Positions 35,035-46,650 of a stretch of 64,000 nucleotides of DNA are shown here, one piece after another (within the stretch, counting starts at the first letter, position 1; each line of letters starts with the position of its first letter). The stretch comes from Ornithodoros turicata (taxonomy: Eukaryota; Arthropoda; Arachnida; Ixodida; Argasidae): assembly GCF_037126465.1 (NCBI RefSeq), contig NC_088203.1, positions 51,125,581-51,189,580 of the forward strand. The letters run 5' to 3'. The notes below the pieces were generated by a model. The model was given only the letters and a program-made list of their open reading frames with translations. It had not been told where the DNA came from and ran no database searches. Both the position numbers and the translations under genes were made by a program.

Positions 35035-35405
35035 TATTTGAAAACTGTTTTGAGGCTGTCTGCATTCTGCTTGTCCGTGGGTTCTGCCCCCAAAACTTCC
35101 GTTGACTGTTTCTCCAATTTCTATACGTTTTAGAGGGTTTTTGACACCCTGTGTTTACTTTCCTTTTTGTCAAATTCCTCTTTCCTTTATCTTTGTTTTA
35201 CTTTTACGGTATTCTATACGGCTTATACGCCCAAAGTTACCAAAAACCTTAAATAGCGTTGTTTACCAATTTCCGCTCACTTCTCGGCTCACTTTTCGGG
35301 GCTTGTACCTTCTCCGCGTTATTTTCCTCTTCAGTACTAATTACGTTACTTTTTACGGAATTCAAATCGTACAACTGCAGCCAAAGTTACACAGTCATTC
35401 CTTCA

Positions 35406-35500
35406 GTCTCTGTTCGAAATATCGGCGGCTTCTGTCCTGAGGCAACTCCCTTCCTACATCTCTACCGGTTCGCTGGATTTCTACCCATCTACGTTCCTTA
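35406..35500 (+). mobile_element. 5'-truncated copy of the element at 9,906-10,646
   Basis: CAGTCTCTGTTCGAAATATC and the following bases match the 10,590-10,632 arm and then the 37-bp extension seen at 9,956-9,920 (reverse complement). It shows the true 3' portion of that element in a single orientation. Confidence 0.75.
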
Positions 35501-36804
35501 TTATTGTTTCACAGGCATCTTTCCAGTAGGTGACGGCACCCAAATTAAAGATCACTTGGCCTTCGGGAGAGAAAAATCAGTTGCGCTGCGCACGCGCCAG
35601 CAGACTTTCTTTGCTGCCCCCTTCCCGTCTGCTCGCTTCGCGTAGCATGCGCTAACACACAGCGGTTTATTTGCTTGAGGATGAGATTTGTTGTAGTGGT
35701 GAAGCAGCTTTGCCAAATATTCCGTTCAAGTTCCTTGCTGGATGTCCCGCTTGTTCGTCGATGTTCACCAGGTGAGGTAACGTTTCGGCAGTGCGTACAA
35801 GTTTCATGCTCAGTTCAAAAGGAGAGAGCGTCTGTACAAAATTGTTCCATGTGCCGCTCTGTTACTACAGATGCAACAGGCGCCAGTCCACTTTTTCTCA
35901 GCTGCACATTCTCAGTCCAGGCAGCAGCAGCACCAGGTGAATGTACACAACTTCCAAGTGAATTAAGACACACGAGTGCAATTCTGAAGCTGGTAAGTAT
36001 GCCTCATGCTCTGTTCCACTAATACCCACATACCATTCGCGTTCCACGCACTTATTTTGCAGGTGTTGTAGTGATTCAGTGGCATAAACCGGCAGACTGG
36101 AGCGTAAGGTGCACCCATAGTGCCGAGTTCGACTAATTGGGGTGGCGTGTTCGGACTATCTGTGTAATCGAACTGTCTAATTATCACCTGTTCTACCTTA
36201 ACACCTTTTGTTATAATTAAAAACATGGTGGCCGGGGTACACGACGCTCACCAACATTCTGATATACAATGCTCAGTCATTTTTTAATTTTTTCATGCAC
36301 ATCAGTACGCCTTGTATATTCTGTATATTCAACTTGGCTTCTATCTTGTCTCATGCTAGTGTTGGCTATCCGTGTGCTAGCCAGAAAATATTTCGGTAGG
36401 GGGGAGCAGGGGAAAGAGGATTTTTTCCTGTTTATTCTCTCCTAAATGCACTACCAAAGGTACGATTTAAACCCGCCCTGGCTCTGCCCCTATTGGCTAT
36501 GCTACGCTAAACCTGCTGTGACACTACTGAACAAAAATCCCAAACGACTCCTCTTTGTCTCAACAAAGATGAAAGCAGTTCAAACTGGTGCAGCCATGTG
36601 AAAGCCAGCCACTGCAGAAATGCAAATAAGAACAACATTTCTGGAAACTTTTGTTAGGTGAGCTACTGGGAATTCAGAAGATCATACTATGCGTCAAAAT
36701 AACTAGCACAATCACAAATATTTGGATGTTCATGTGTATTGCCTCAGCAACTGAGTTCGAATGCGTGCTTGATTGCATTTATTTTGCATTTGTGACAACA
36801 GAGG
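35501..36804. other. non-coding stretch, nothing recognised
   Basis: Short open frames at 35,675-36,022 and 36,226-35,963 have no motif or splice support. A G-run near 36,398 and AT-rich DNA follow. No feature supported. Confidence 0.4.
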
Positions 36805-38950
36805 CAAACGTTTCAGTTTCAGTTTATTTATGACGTTTCACGGAATACATGTAACACTGGGACTGCAGGGCAAGCCCGTGATGCAGTCCCTATAGTCAAC
36901 CACTTTGACATATTCTTATACTGTCCTGTGAAGAAAGCAAAAGAGTACACAAGAGAAGCACCGGTACTTATACCACTTATCAAGAGATATCAATACATTG
37001 ATGTTGCAGCAAAAGTAGATACAGTGGGAGCGTAACTGGAGCGTACTACTGGGAGCGTAAATATTGCAAAACCTTTGATTTGAAATTCCGAACTGATGGA
37101 GACTGACCTATGCTTAAGGGCAGATTATTCCACACCTTCCCTCCTGTAAATGCTACGGTAACTCGACCACTGTTCGTCCTGAGTACCGGGAGTGTAAGTG
37201 AGAGACCATCAGTTCGGAGTTCATACCTTGAGCAAAACGTGTCAATATTATAAGAAATGGATCACACAAATTGTTTAGAAGTTTATAAACTAATTGCGCT
37301 AGCTTTAACTGTAGCAAGTCAAAAACATTTAATACAAGTAGTAAAGAGAACGCAGAAGACACTGATGACTGTATATCTAATGACAATATTGTAGTGCCCG
37401 CTTTTGACAAATGTACAATGCATTTAGATTAGACGAATAAGTTAGTCCATATATCTCAAGACCATAGCTAATGCGGCTTTGTACTAGGGCATGATATAAT
37501 AGTAAAGTAAATGTCATAGGAAGACATACTGCAGATGTTGGGACGCGGAAGACAGGGACAGAAGGAAGCACACAAACACAAGCGTCACTCGCAACTAGTA
37601 TGTATTGCAGAAAAAGAATGCTTTAAAACACAACCGGTAGGCGACACGTGCCGAGTTATAAGCCTCAAAACGTGCTGATAGACGCACGGCTGCCAGTAGA
37701 TAGTAAGGACGTAATTAGGTACTTACCTCACCAACTAGCCCAACTTTCTGCGCTTGCTCATAGGAAGAATATGTCTGACCTTGGCGAGCGCAAATAGGCC
37801 AGGGGCAATCTTAGCACGCACATTTCATCAATATGAGGCTTCCAGCGAAGGTTTTCTTGAATTGTGAGACCTAAGAAATTAGTAGACGTTGTTCTATGTA
37901 TGACCTTACCCGCAAGGTAAAGTTCATACGGAGCTGTCAGAATGCGCATCTGATACGGGTGAAATATAACATAATTCGACTTATTAATATTCGGAGCGAC
38001 CTTATTGGCAGCTAGCTAATCGCCGTACCTATAAAGAACACTAGTTTCTTCGGAGAATAGGGAACCGAGGTCATTGGCTTCAATAAAAATGTTCGTGTCG
38101 TCCGCATAGAGTAAACAGGTCATTTGAAGATAGTGAACCAAGTCGACATATACTAGGAATAAAAACGGGCCCAGAATTGATCCTTCTGGGACCCCGGTGT
38201 CAGTCGGCAGGATTTGTGACTGCGACGATCCCTCTGTACATATTGAAATCTACCGGAAAGGATGACCCCTTACTCCATACATAGAGAGCTTCTTAATTAA
38301 TATGTCACGATTTACAAGGTCAAATGTTTTTTTTTTCAGATCTATGAAGATACCCATAGTCAATAGCTTTTTGTCCATGTTTTGTTTAATTTTCTCCGTT
38401 ATGTTTACTAGTGCCAGTTCCGTAGACTTTCCTTTAGCCAAATTGTGACGATGTTAGTATTTTCTTTGAGCTAAAATAATGTTGCAAACGCTTCAATAAA
38501 AAGTCGCAACAACCTTTCCAAACACAGGCAATATAGCGATAGGCCTGTAATTCTCAGCCAACAGACGGTTGCCCTTTTTAAAGACTGGTACAACCTTCGC
38601 AACCTTTAATTCAGAGGGATAAACCCCAGTTTCAAACATTTCATTTATAAAGTCGGCGAGGTACGGGGACAGCTGACAAGAAAAACGCTTAACGAATTAA
38701 GTCGAGATACCATCCGAACCTGTCGACCGTGTTGCTTTCAGACCGTTTATGGCTTAGAAAACATCAGTCGGTGCAAGAAAAAACGATTCATGTGCGTTTA
38801 ACAGGTCGCACATGCTAGTTACGTTATATGGGGCACCTACAGTAGTACTAGGCAAATAAACAAAAAGCACTAGGCTTCTCAAGATATTGCAAATGTATAT
38901 TGTAAATCTACTCAGTGTAGGCCAGTTAGATCCCACAACTTAGTTGATTC
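36805..38950 (-). mobile_element. decayed CR1/Jockey-like LINE, RT and 3' end
   Basis: The minus strand contains RT from about 38,940 to 37,150 and a 3' end with AAATAAACTGAAACTGAAAC at about 36,830-36,810. Visible boxes: VPVFKKGNRLLAENYRPIAI (about 38,590), LTMGIFIDLKK.FDLVN (38,370-38,300), LLYADDTNIFIEAND (38,120-38,070), TNFLGLTIQENLRWKPHID (37,890-37,830) and the thumb RISYGLEIYG (about 37,460). Frames change several times. 5' truncated before the endonuclease. Confidence 0.75.
37153..38936 (-). pseudogene. LINE reverse transcriptase remnant
   Basis: Same element as above: RT boxes in correct order but in different frames (38,441-38,250; 37,949-37,758; 37,571-37,377; 37,410-37,153). The catalytic YADD is intact as DNA, but a continuous protein cannot be translated. 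Confidence 0.7.
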
Positions 38951-39299
38951 AATGTTAAGCCAAAACGGTGAGCCAAAAACGCAGTTCAGGTTCAGTTCTT
39001 TTAAATTTTTACTGGTCTCGTCGCTCGTTAAGAGTACATCGTTCCAAAATACCACATAAATTCCAGCTGGACACCATATCAATGAGGCTGTTGCTTTGCA
39101 CTTCATCGGAGCCACCCCCTGCTGGCTAGCAGGAAGATATCGAATAAGAAATATGTGACTGGCTGTACTATGGGCACCTCTCAGTGTGTGTGCCCGCTCC
39201 TGTTTGCTGCAGGGTGTCACTCCAATGAAGGCATACGACACCCTGGTGTTCCGTAAACTTTTGTCCCAATCTGTACGAATATTGATGCACAGATTGTGT
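38951..39299. other. non-coding stretch
   Basis: A 134-codon minus frame at 39,316-38,912 has no recognised motif. Nothing else seen. Confidence 0.4.
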
Positions 39300-39524
39300 G
39301 AAGAAAGCAATAGCACCAGGGCAGTTTTCAGAAGTGGCTTTGCTACCAGATTCTAAGAGTGTGCCAAGCGGCATGAAATACACCCAGCCAGAAGATTTCT
39401 GCTTCACATCTACATCATCCCCCTGTCCCCCACTCCTTCCTGCTGTCCTCTCTCCATCTGTCCACATCTGTACGCCGCTCATAGCCACAGTTGCTTCGCG
39501 GCGCTAACACCCAATAAAAAAAAC
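39300..39524 (+). mobile_element. 3' terminal fragment of a LINE/SINE-type element
   Basis: It ends CGCTCATAGCCACAGTTGCT...GCGCTAACACCCAATAAAA, an end block also present at 27,968 inside a foldback arm. The AATAAA followed by an A-run is typical of a retroposed 3' end. Confidence 0.55.
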
Positions 39525-39945
39525 ATCTACATCAATTTCTCATGCATTCAGTATTGTCATGTGACAACACATGACACTCCATTAAAGGTCAGCTATGTCG
39601 ATATCCCAAATAGTCGAAACGGTTGTGATATTTTGAAAGCCCACATCCAGCTCTCCCCAAAATGCACCTTCATTCTCCCAGTTCGGTACAGTACCATGTA
39701 AAAAAAAAAGAAACAGATAATTCATTCCGAAACACACATGGGCGCAGCCATGTTTATGACGTAGATGCACCCGAAGGGGCATTGTGACGTGTACGCGCCT
39801 TCGTACTCGTCAGTGGATTCCAGCTACGGCTTTTCGTGGCTTCACGTATCTGTGCTTGAAGATGGAAGGCAGCCGGGTTCCGCTAGTTCCGCGATAAGTA
39901 AACAATGCAGCAGCTGCGAACTCATTCGTGAACCAAGCTCTCTGC
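39525..39945. other. non-coding flank left of the giant inverted-arm element
   Basis: No gene recognised. It ends in the target GATGTT at 39,946-39,951. Confidence 0.4.
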
Positions 39946-40619
39946 GATGTTAGTAGTAATCACTCAACCCAAGTTTTACACAGAAAATCCACGGCAAGTA
40001 TTGCACTTTTTACTTTAAATTATTTTAAAATTACTTTAAATTTCTTTAAAAAATTTAAATTTTTAAAATTTTTAAATTGTGGAAAACCTGTCTCAGTGCA
40101 ATATTTGTCGTGGACTTTCAAGGAAGCAGACAGTGGGAAATAATTTATTTGAAAATCAACGACGCCATCTTGAAGAAATCACGCCGGTGCGGGCGACTGG
40201 AGCACGATGGTTGCAGAGGCAGGTGGCAAGCTAGTTCCAAGGCATCACACCAGATGGCGCCAGCATCGTAGCTCTATAGGAGAAAGACAGAGAACAAGAA
40301 AGTACTAGCGACACATAAAAATGGCATCACTGCTCGACAAGTCTAAGCATGCCAGAGCGTGGGGAAAACGCCTAACCGCTACTGCTAAACAGCACGGAGA
40401 AAACACTACACATCGGGGGAAAAGGCTTAAGGCAATCGACTAGGCCTTACCACAGCGTCACAACACTACGCGGCTAACACAAGGCGGGAACCACTAGCCA
40501 CACGACGGTAAACGTGCGTCAACAGGCTTGGACACCGCTAAACAAGTCAAAACATTCGCGTACGGCGAGAAAAGGCTTAACACGAGCACGGTAAAACAAC
40601 GTGCAAACATCGGTAAATC

Positions 40620-42650
40620 ACTCACCTTTTTCCCCGCTGCGACGGAGCGTCCGCTCTCGTCGACAGCCAGGGATCAAGTGACGACAGAGCGACCGACTGC
40701 AAGTCTTCTCCCCATGAGAGCCAGAGCTGGACTGACGTAAGCGCCTCCTGCGCCACCTGCGGCGACCACCTGCGAGAGGCTAAGAGAGAAGAGCATTCCA
40801 GCGCCCTCTTCTTGCGTTGCTCATTGTTCGTGACGTCATCCCATTGTCCCAAGGCTACCCTGCTTTTTTTTTCACACAGCCGACACAACTGGACAAGGTC
40901 AATCTGCAATGAAGCCATGGCATGACGTCATCATGCACCTGCGTGGCTCAAGGACGCGTACACTCTAGACAGGGGGCTTATTATTTATTGAATCACTATC
41001 CCAAGATTATTTCCTTCTATAACGAGTGAATAGGAAACTATTGCAGAAGAGCACCATGCATGAAAGCTGATCGTAGGAATTCCAAAGTCTTACTAAATGA
41101 GACTTGCAAAAGAACAAAATATCCTAACACGTAACTCCATCTATGGCTAATAAGAGGACTAGGCACTCAACAAATCAACACAGAGTACGGGTAACAAGGA
41201 GCGCAGAACGATGCGTCTACTCTATCCAACAGCCAGGCACGGAACTGAGTCGTAATGCTTTTTCTCCTCTATAAAGTCATGCATCTGTCTCTCTTGCGGT
41301 TGATTTCTGAACTAATTTAATCGCGAAATTATTAAGAATAGCACTATTCCCATTCAGGGCAGCACTATCGACATCGTCAAGACAAGAATGTTCCTTGTCA
41401 AAAAAGAAAAAATACAAAGCGTCAACAAAGGAAAGCATGCATAGCGGGGCATGTCAGGACACATCAGGACAAATCGCACGACTGTTGGGCAACAGAGGAA
41501 AACACTTGAACAGAGTGAAAGGACACTCACTATCACCGGACACATACACTACATTCCCTCATTGTAGATCCGCTCGTCACAAAATCCACCTGCATCGTCG
41601 AACACCATTCACCAGTGACGAACCACACATCCGCACCCCATCAGAGGCAGACAGAACCCTGCCTAAGCTACGCTCTTCCACTGACGATCAACGCAATTGC
41701 TAGGATCAGAATTAACGTGTCTACACCTGCCAGTGTCCAAGAGAGAAGTGAATCCTTGCGCCCCCTGCAGGCCATTCTCATTGGTCGTGACGTCATCCTA
41801 TTGTCTCAGGGCTACACTGTTTTTTTCCACTAATGCTCCTCTAACCTGAAACAATAGTATCATGGTATGACGTCATCATGCAGGTGCGTGGCTCAAGGAC
41901 GCTTACGCTCTAGACAGGGGACATGTTACTTATTGAATCACTATCCCAAGATTATTTCCTTTATTCTACTATAATGATTGCATGGGGAACTATTGCAGAA
42001 GAGCACCATACATGAGAGGAGATTGTAGGAATTAAGCATTTCATTCCCAAAGTCTTACTAAATCAGACTTTCAAAAGAACAAAATATCCTAACACCTTCA
42101 ATGCCTACATACAACGAGCTAATCGAGACATATCCATCCCTTCCGAGAGCCTGGCAGCTAACTGAATAATGTCGCTTTGTTCCTCGACTGGATAAAGCCA
42201 TGCACCTGTCCCCCTTGTGATTACTCTCTGAACTAAATGAATTACAAAATTATTAAGAATAGCACTAATCCCATTCAAGGCAGCACTATCGTCAAGAATG
42301 TTCCTTGTCAAAAAGAAAAAAGAAGGAAAACATGAGAGAACAGGCCAGGGCATGTCAGCGCATGTTTGTCAGACAATAAGGGGGAAAAAAGCAAAGAGAA
42401 ACACTTGAACAAAGCAAAAAACCAACATCAAACTATTTCTACGCACACGCACTCCTCTTACTCAAAAACAGTGCTCATCATAAATCCGTCCAGGACAATA
42501 CATACCATTTTTCTATTGCTACACTTTTTTCCAGTAACGGTCAATGCGTTGCTACAGACTGCGTGATGTCATCACATCCTGCCTGAAGATGACAGCGGCA
42601 AAGACAAAGACTCCTATTATTTATTGAATCGCAAGATTATTTCCTTTGTC
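40620..42650 (+). repeat. tandem units of about 0.94 kb in the left arm with ATTGG/TGACGTCA boxes
   Basis: The landmark TGACGTCATCATG...TGGCTCAAGGACGC occurs at 40,923 and 41,868 (945 bp apart), and a third diverged unit follows. Each unit also has an upstream CATTGKTCGTGACGTCATCC box (40,821 and 41,778). The right arm has the mirror units (54,324; 55,189; 55,280). An ATTGG (inverted CCAAT) box next to a CRE-type palindrome is a familiar promoter arrangement, so these may be promoter units; no transcript start is shown. Confidence 0.6.
42105..42353 (-). other. short ORF recurring in the tandem units
   Basis: LNGISAILNNFVIHLVQRV recurs with changes in the right arm (about 53,805-54,004), in the neighbouring units (about 41,390-41,290 and 54,750-54,830) and in the copy at 62,440-62,262. 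Some copies are frameshifted. It could be a relic of an element-encoded protein or chance openness of a repeat. Confidence 0.3.
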
Positions 42651-42847
42651 CTACTCTTAATGATATTCATTCTTACATTAAAATTCAACAAAAAAGCACA
42701 CCAGTAAACTACCACTGCTCTTTTAAAATAATAAGTGAGTCCACTCAACATCATCACCAGGCTTATGTAATACACGACCCTTTCTATGCTCGTATACTCA
42801 TTGTCTGAGGCTACACCTGCGAGCAAAAGCCGGGGGCAAAGTTCCAT
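42617..42847 (-). other. short ORF conserved in both arms (hydrophobic)
   Basis: A 62-residue core, including YYISLVMMLSGLTYYF and a second hydrophobic segment, is identical to the frame at 53,248-53,433 in the right arm. The identity may only reflect recent arm homogenisation; codon-level selection cannot be judged from two copies. Confidence 0.25.
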
Positions 42848-43251
42848 TCGCGCTCGACAGAGGAGTAGACAGAACGCCTTTACGGGTAGATGATGGCATT
42901 CCCACCATATTAATGATTATTGCATTGCAGTTTAGAAAAACTACTACAAAACTATAATTTTAGGAGCCTGTTAAAATTCTACTTTGTATGGAAACTATAA
43001 TTGCCCTATTACTTGGATCGCTATTAATGAAGTGCTCCAATTTTTTCTCTCTTCCCATTTCAGCCTTGTCATGCAGTGAAGCAGACTCACATCCAAAATA
43101 ATTAATCTACACTAAGGGTGCCCTGCTTCAGGAATTCCTATCCTGCGCTCAGATGCAAGCATTTCTTCACGGATACCTTTAATAGCTGACTTCCTCAATA
43201 TACCGAGCTCCTAACAACATCTAACAAACAATCCGAGAAACCCTCTTCTCA

Positions 43252-43334
43252 GCTGTATCATGCGACTTTCTTCTGCGTAAAATCGGTGATTCGAGGAAGA
43301 GAGCAGCGAAAAATTGGGCGCACTTGTGCTTGAC
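43252..43334. repeat. start of the internal repeat module, cut by the TTAA element
   Basis: This piece resembles 49,310-49,400 (CGAAAAATT.C.CGCACTT). Its continuation is found at 48,565 on the other side of the TTAA element. Confidence 0.55.
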
Positions 43335-43338
43335 TTAA

Positions 43339-44560
43339 AGGGTCTCTGACCAGAAGCTGGAGAGCCTTTTCCGCAGTGGCTACCGATAGAATACACAAAA
43401 GCAACTTCGCATACGAAAATGCATGCCTCAACACCTCGTAGTTTTCGTAAACTCGAATTTTGAACATCGGGGTTCACGCCGACGCTGGCACACCTAGCGT
43501 CAAACCAAGAAAACGTACACATATATAGAAAACTCATCTGGTCATCCCACTGGGATGACGTCAATCGCCCATGCAATCAGCGCGCAGAATTCCGTCACGT
43601 GATCGAGCACTACAACAACAACTTTCAGCAAGAACCAACATTTTTACGCCGATATACTGTTGTCACAATGTCTGGAAACAAAAAGTATGTATATACTTCG
43701 AAATCTACGACCTGTTTTATAACTGCGATAATCCAATTAGCGACTTCCGTGGAAAGAGGTGAGGAGCTACGAGGCTACGAGCTACGACGACCTTCGGGAT
43801 CCAGCGCGCTATTTCACTGCGTTAGCGTAGTGCGTGTATTTCCAAGTTTTCTTTATTTATATCTTTTGGAACAACGACCAATTTATCAAGGTACAGCCCT
43901 TACTTCATTTGACGTGCCTCGGTTGTGTCGTCAAAGCGAGATTTCTTGGCGGGCATTCAGTTCCGTACGATACTGCGCGTTCAACCGCAGCGGCAGGATA
44001 ATACCGCGGCGGATTTTGCCAATCGTATTTGAAGAATGCAGACTATGAGACGGACCCCTCAGTTTGAGCACAAAGAACCTCCGCCTGCAGCAGTCCGCAG
44101 TGCTTTCCTTGAATCTATCTTCCAAGACTGTTGCATCTGGACGTGACGACGTTAGTGTCTTCTGTATAATTTATACAGTGATTACTCTCCTTGTGAGAAT
44201 TACGTTGTGGCATGCAGATGTTAGGAGACCATTTACGCAACAAACAAAAATACGGATTAAAGAAAATTGAAGTTTACGCACTAAATCAAAAGATTACTGT
44301 ACAATTCCGAGTGTTGTTGAATGCAGCCATGCCTATGCAGTAAGCTACATTCACAGTACGTAAAATGAAGCTGTGTATTCAGCATCTAGATGTAACATTA
44401 TAATTGTCACAGCAGTGTGCACCAATGTAGTTCATGACTTCCTTGGACAAGATGTGGAACCAAATGTTGGAAATACAAGGCAGGGATCAGGTACAAGTTT
44501 TCTTCTATTTGTTTGCCTTATAATATACAGCATACTGCACATAGTAAAGAAGGGTTCTGG
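43339..44560. other. left part of the TTAA element, no gene identified
   Basis: Contains a TGACGTCA palindrome (43,556) and an ATG followed by a GTATGT donor-like site at about 43,667-43,690, which could be a small first exon. Nothing downstream confirms it. Confidence 0.3.
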
Positions 44561-44569
44561 ATTCTAAAC

Positions 44570-44700
44570 CAACGCAGTTGAAATCCTTAGTTTATCCCAA
44601 GCTGTACTATTGTTGTCTAATCTGGGGAAACACCGCAGAGGGCAACTACGATAAAATTGCAGTGCACAAAAAAAAGAAAGAAAGAATGCCTGGTATACGA
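44570..44700 (+). pseudogene. LINE RT C-terminal fragment
   Basis: The frame encodes YPKLYYCCLIWGNT and a downstream KIAVHKKKKERMPGI, like the thumb region (LxYCxxIWGNT ... LQKRALRxI) of CR1/Jockey-type RTs. About 130 bp only. Confidence 0.5.
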
Positions 44701-45117
44701 CAACCATGTCTACAGGTTGTCTACAGGTGCAATGTGCTGGACCCTCGTTGCAAAGAGGCCCAGCAGGGGTGCCACTACAATCCAACCATCCAGCCCCTCA
44801 GCTCCTTCAAGACATGCAAAATACAGTAGACAAAGCGTTCACTTGGAAATCAGACATTTACACAAAATTGCCTTGCAAATTCAGGATCTTTTAGCGCCAT
44901 CCCAAACACTTGCCATTACGGTATGAAATCTATCACTGTACCACCTTACAGGTTCCACTGCTACGGACCAACTACCAGAAATCAGCAGAAACTGTTCCTC
45001 TTCCGAACAATTTTTCAGCTGATTGGAAATGGCCTTCCTGTGTCCAGTTTCAAAACAGAGTAACACAAACTTGTTGAAGTGTTATTAGAGACAGTCCACG
45101 CTGTTATGTTTTTTTTT

Positions 45118-45138
45118 CTGTGTGTGTGTGTGTGTGAA
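45118..45138 (+). repeat. (TG)n microsatellite
   Basis: TGTGTG run of about 20 bases preceded by a T-run. Confidence 0.85.
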
Positions 45139-45899
45139 AATGTGGACAGCTCGGTGCAATTGTGTATTTTATTTATGTGGTTGTGATTTGCTGTATGCTT
45201 GTAGTGGTAATATCTCAGTTATCGCATTTATATGGCTTTTTTTAACAATGTTAGGGTGATGACTTCATGGAAGTGGCAGGAACAGGAGAGGAAGACATCT
45301 GGCAATGGTCATGACAGCTGTCCGTCAGGTACGGGACCAATTTCTTTTATAAATGTGGTATATAGCGTGAAGTCGTTACTAACCAAAAGTTTTTTGTTCC
45401 CTTTAAAGGAATCTACAGGTGGTGAGCACGCGTAAGGAATTGACATATCTCAATACAACTTAGACCTGCCTGTTGCACATGAGATGTGTGACTCTACTTA
45501 CACACACAAGCTTCTGCAGGTTCGATGCATGTATATTTTGAAACATGAAAGACAGAGTGCTAAAAATATATCTGAGGTGAAAAATTGAGGAGTTCACTGC
45601 AGTAATTCTATCGATTTATTTTCAGCATTTTGGTAAAAATATAGTGATGGCAAGATTACCTGTGTTGTACTGCCAGACCATCTGCTATTGGAGTTCCATG
45701 TCCCAGTTATTATATATAATAGCTGTTTGAGGTTATTACATATTTATTATGCAAGTTTTGTGCCTGTGAGTTCCTGTAAATGTGCTCTGCGGTGATCATA
45801 CTGGACAGAGAGCTATGCCTGTATAATAACAGTGACTAATGTTCTCCTGCCCATAAACCTATTCCTAGGGTACATCTGCACCCTTGGAAGTCACTGGAG

Positions 45900-46030
45900 A
45901 GGAGTGTTAGCTTAGCTCAATTTGTAAGGGAACCTGGATCGGTAATACAGAAGATGTGGGTTCAAGGCCTACTACTGGCTAACCTTTCCAGTGACTGCCT
46001 TCTTTCATCATTCATTTCTTAGGCACTTGA
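45900..46030 (+). mobile_element. tRNA-derived SINE (Ruka-like)
   Basis: A box TTAGCTTAGCTCAATTTG and B box GGTTCAAGGCC are spaced about 45 bp apart as in an internal RNA polymerase III promoter, followed by CTGGCTAACCTTTCCAGTGA. That last block recurs at 29,001. The head is tRNA-like but has no CCA end or intact cloverleaf, so it is a SINE, not a tRNA gene. Confidence 0.7.
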
Positions 46031-46079
46031 TGCTTTGTATGTATTTGCCTTTTCTATGTGTTCCAGTCTTAGAACATCA

Positions 46080-46650
46080 ACTGCCATGTTCAAAAGAAGT
46101 GGAATATGCCTCTGCAATCTGGAACCCATCCCAACATCTCTTAATCGACAAAGTAGAATTTGTACAGAACCGCACGGTTTGTTGCTCATGATTATCATCC
46201 TTTTTCCAGCGTCTCAGCCATTAAAGCCAAACTCTTTCTAACTCCTTTGATTACCAGATGAAAGGTATCAGGCCTGGCATTCTTTCATAAGTGATATTAC
46301 AGTCACACTCCTCCCCACCCCACTTACTGTCAATCCCCTCACAAGTTACTTCCAAGACTTGATGACTCGCACAAAGTACTTGCTCCACCTACACAAACAA
46401 AAAAATTCCTCAACTCTCCGCACAAGCTGACGGTGTCAAACTGGAATGACGTTCCTGCCCACATAGCATCAGAACAAAATGTATCGTCATTTATTTCCAA
46501 GTGCTATGATCGTTTTCATATCGAATGAATTTCTTTGTGGTGAGTGAACGAATTTTGTTTGCATCATTTTGGTATTTGTCTTTTTTGGATAAAAAACCTC
46601 CCGCATTTATGTAAATCCCTTCACAAGGGTCTTTAAGTAAACAAATGAAA
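46080..46650 (+). pseudogene. LINE RT C-terminus and 3' end fragment
   Basis: VEYASAIWNPSQHLLIDKVE followed by FVQNRTV is the RT thumb block; WNDVPAHIASEQNVSSF (about 46,440-46,490) is the usual final conserved block. The 3' UTR ends near AAGGGTCTTTAAGTAAACAA (46,626-46,645). Frames change between the blocks. Confidence 0.65.

Larger units (their letters stand above)
18890..35400 (-). mobile_element. decayed R1-clade LINE, split by later insertions
   Basis: Minus-strand pieces occur in the expected 5'-3' order: gag/ORF1 (about 35,395-35,037, then 34,100-32,880), endonuclease (about 32,800-32,000), the endonuclease-RT linker (31,950-31,700) and RT (20,754 down to about 19,300). Between 31,387 and 20,755 sits a plus-strand LINE bounded by CTCCAGGAAAT/CTCCAGGGAAT; another insertion lies at 34,103-35,034. 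Key words: FDGPCGKSSIDLT and SDHRYI (endonuclease), WWNNELTGRKQVR (linker), SSFKPIAI and AYTDDITL (RT). Outer limits are approximate. Many stop codons make it a fossil. Confidence 0.7.
39952..43251 (+). repeat. left inverted arm (about 3.3 kb)
   Basis: It matches the reverse complement of 56,204-50,685 apart from the LINE in the right arm and small indels. Order inward: AGT tip, an AT-only tract (about 40,004-40,080), a CAACGACGCCATCTTGAAGA block, a GGGGAAAAGGCTTAA module (40,415-40,440), then tandem units from about 40,620 to 42,650 and a final single-copy segment. The empty LINE site is preserved at about 42,888-42,907. Confidence 0.8.

Noticed and set aside
38912..39316. 134-codon minus-strand ORF next to a LINE remnant
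   Set aside because: No family motif and no splice support; left as unannotated non-coding.
43599..44048. 149-codon plus-strand ORF
   Set aside because: No recognisable domain, unusual mixed composition, and it lies inside a decayed TTAA element; probably chance.
45900..45990. Functional tRNA gene
   Set aside because: A and B boxes are there but no intact cloverleaf or anticodon arm, and a SINE body follows.
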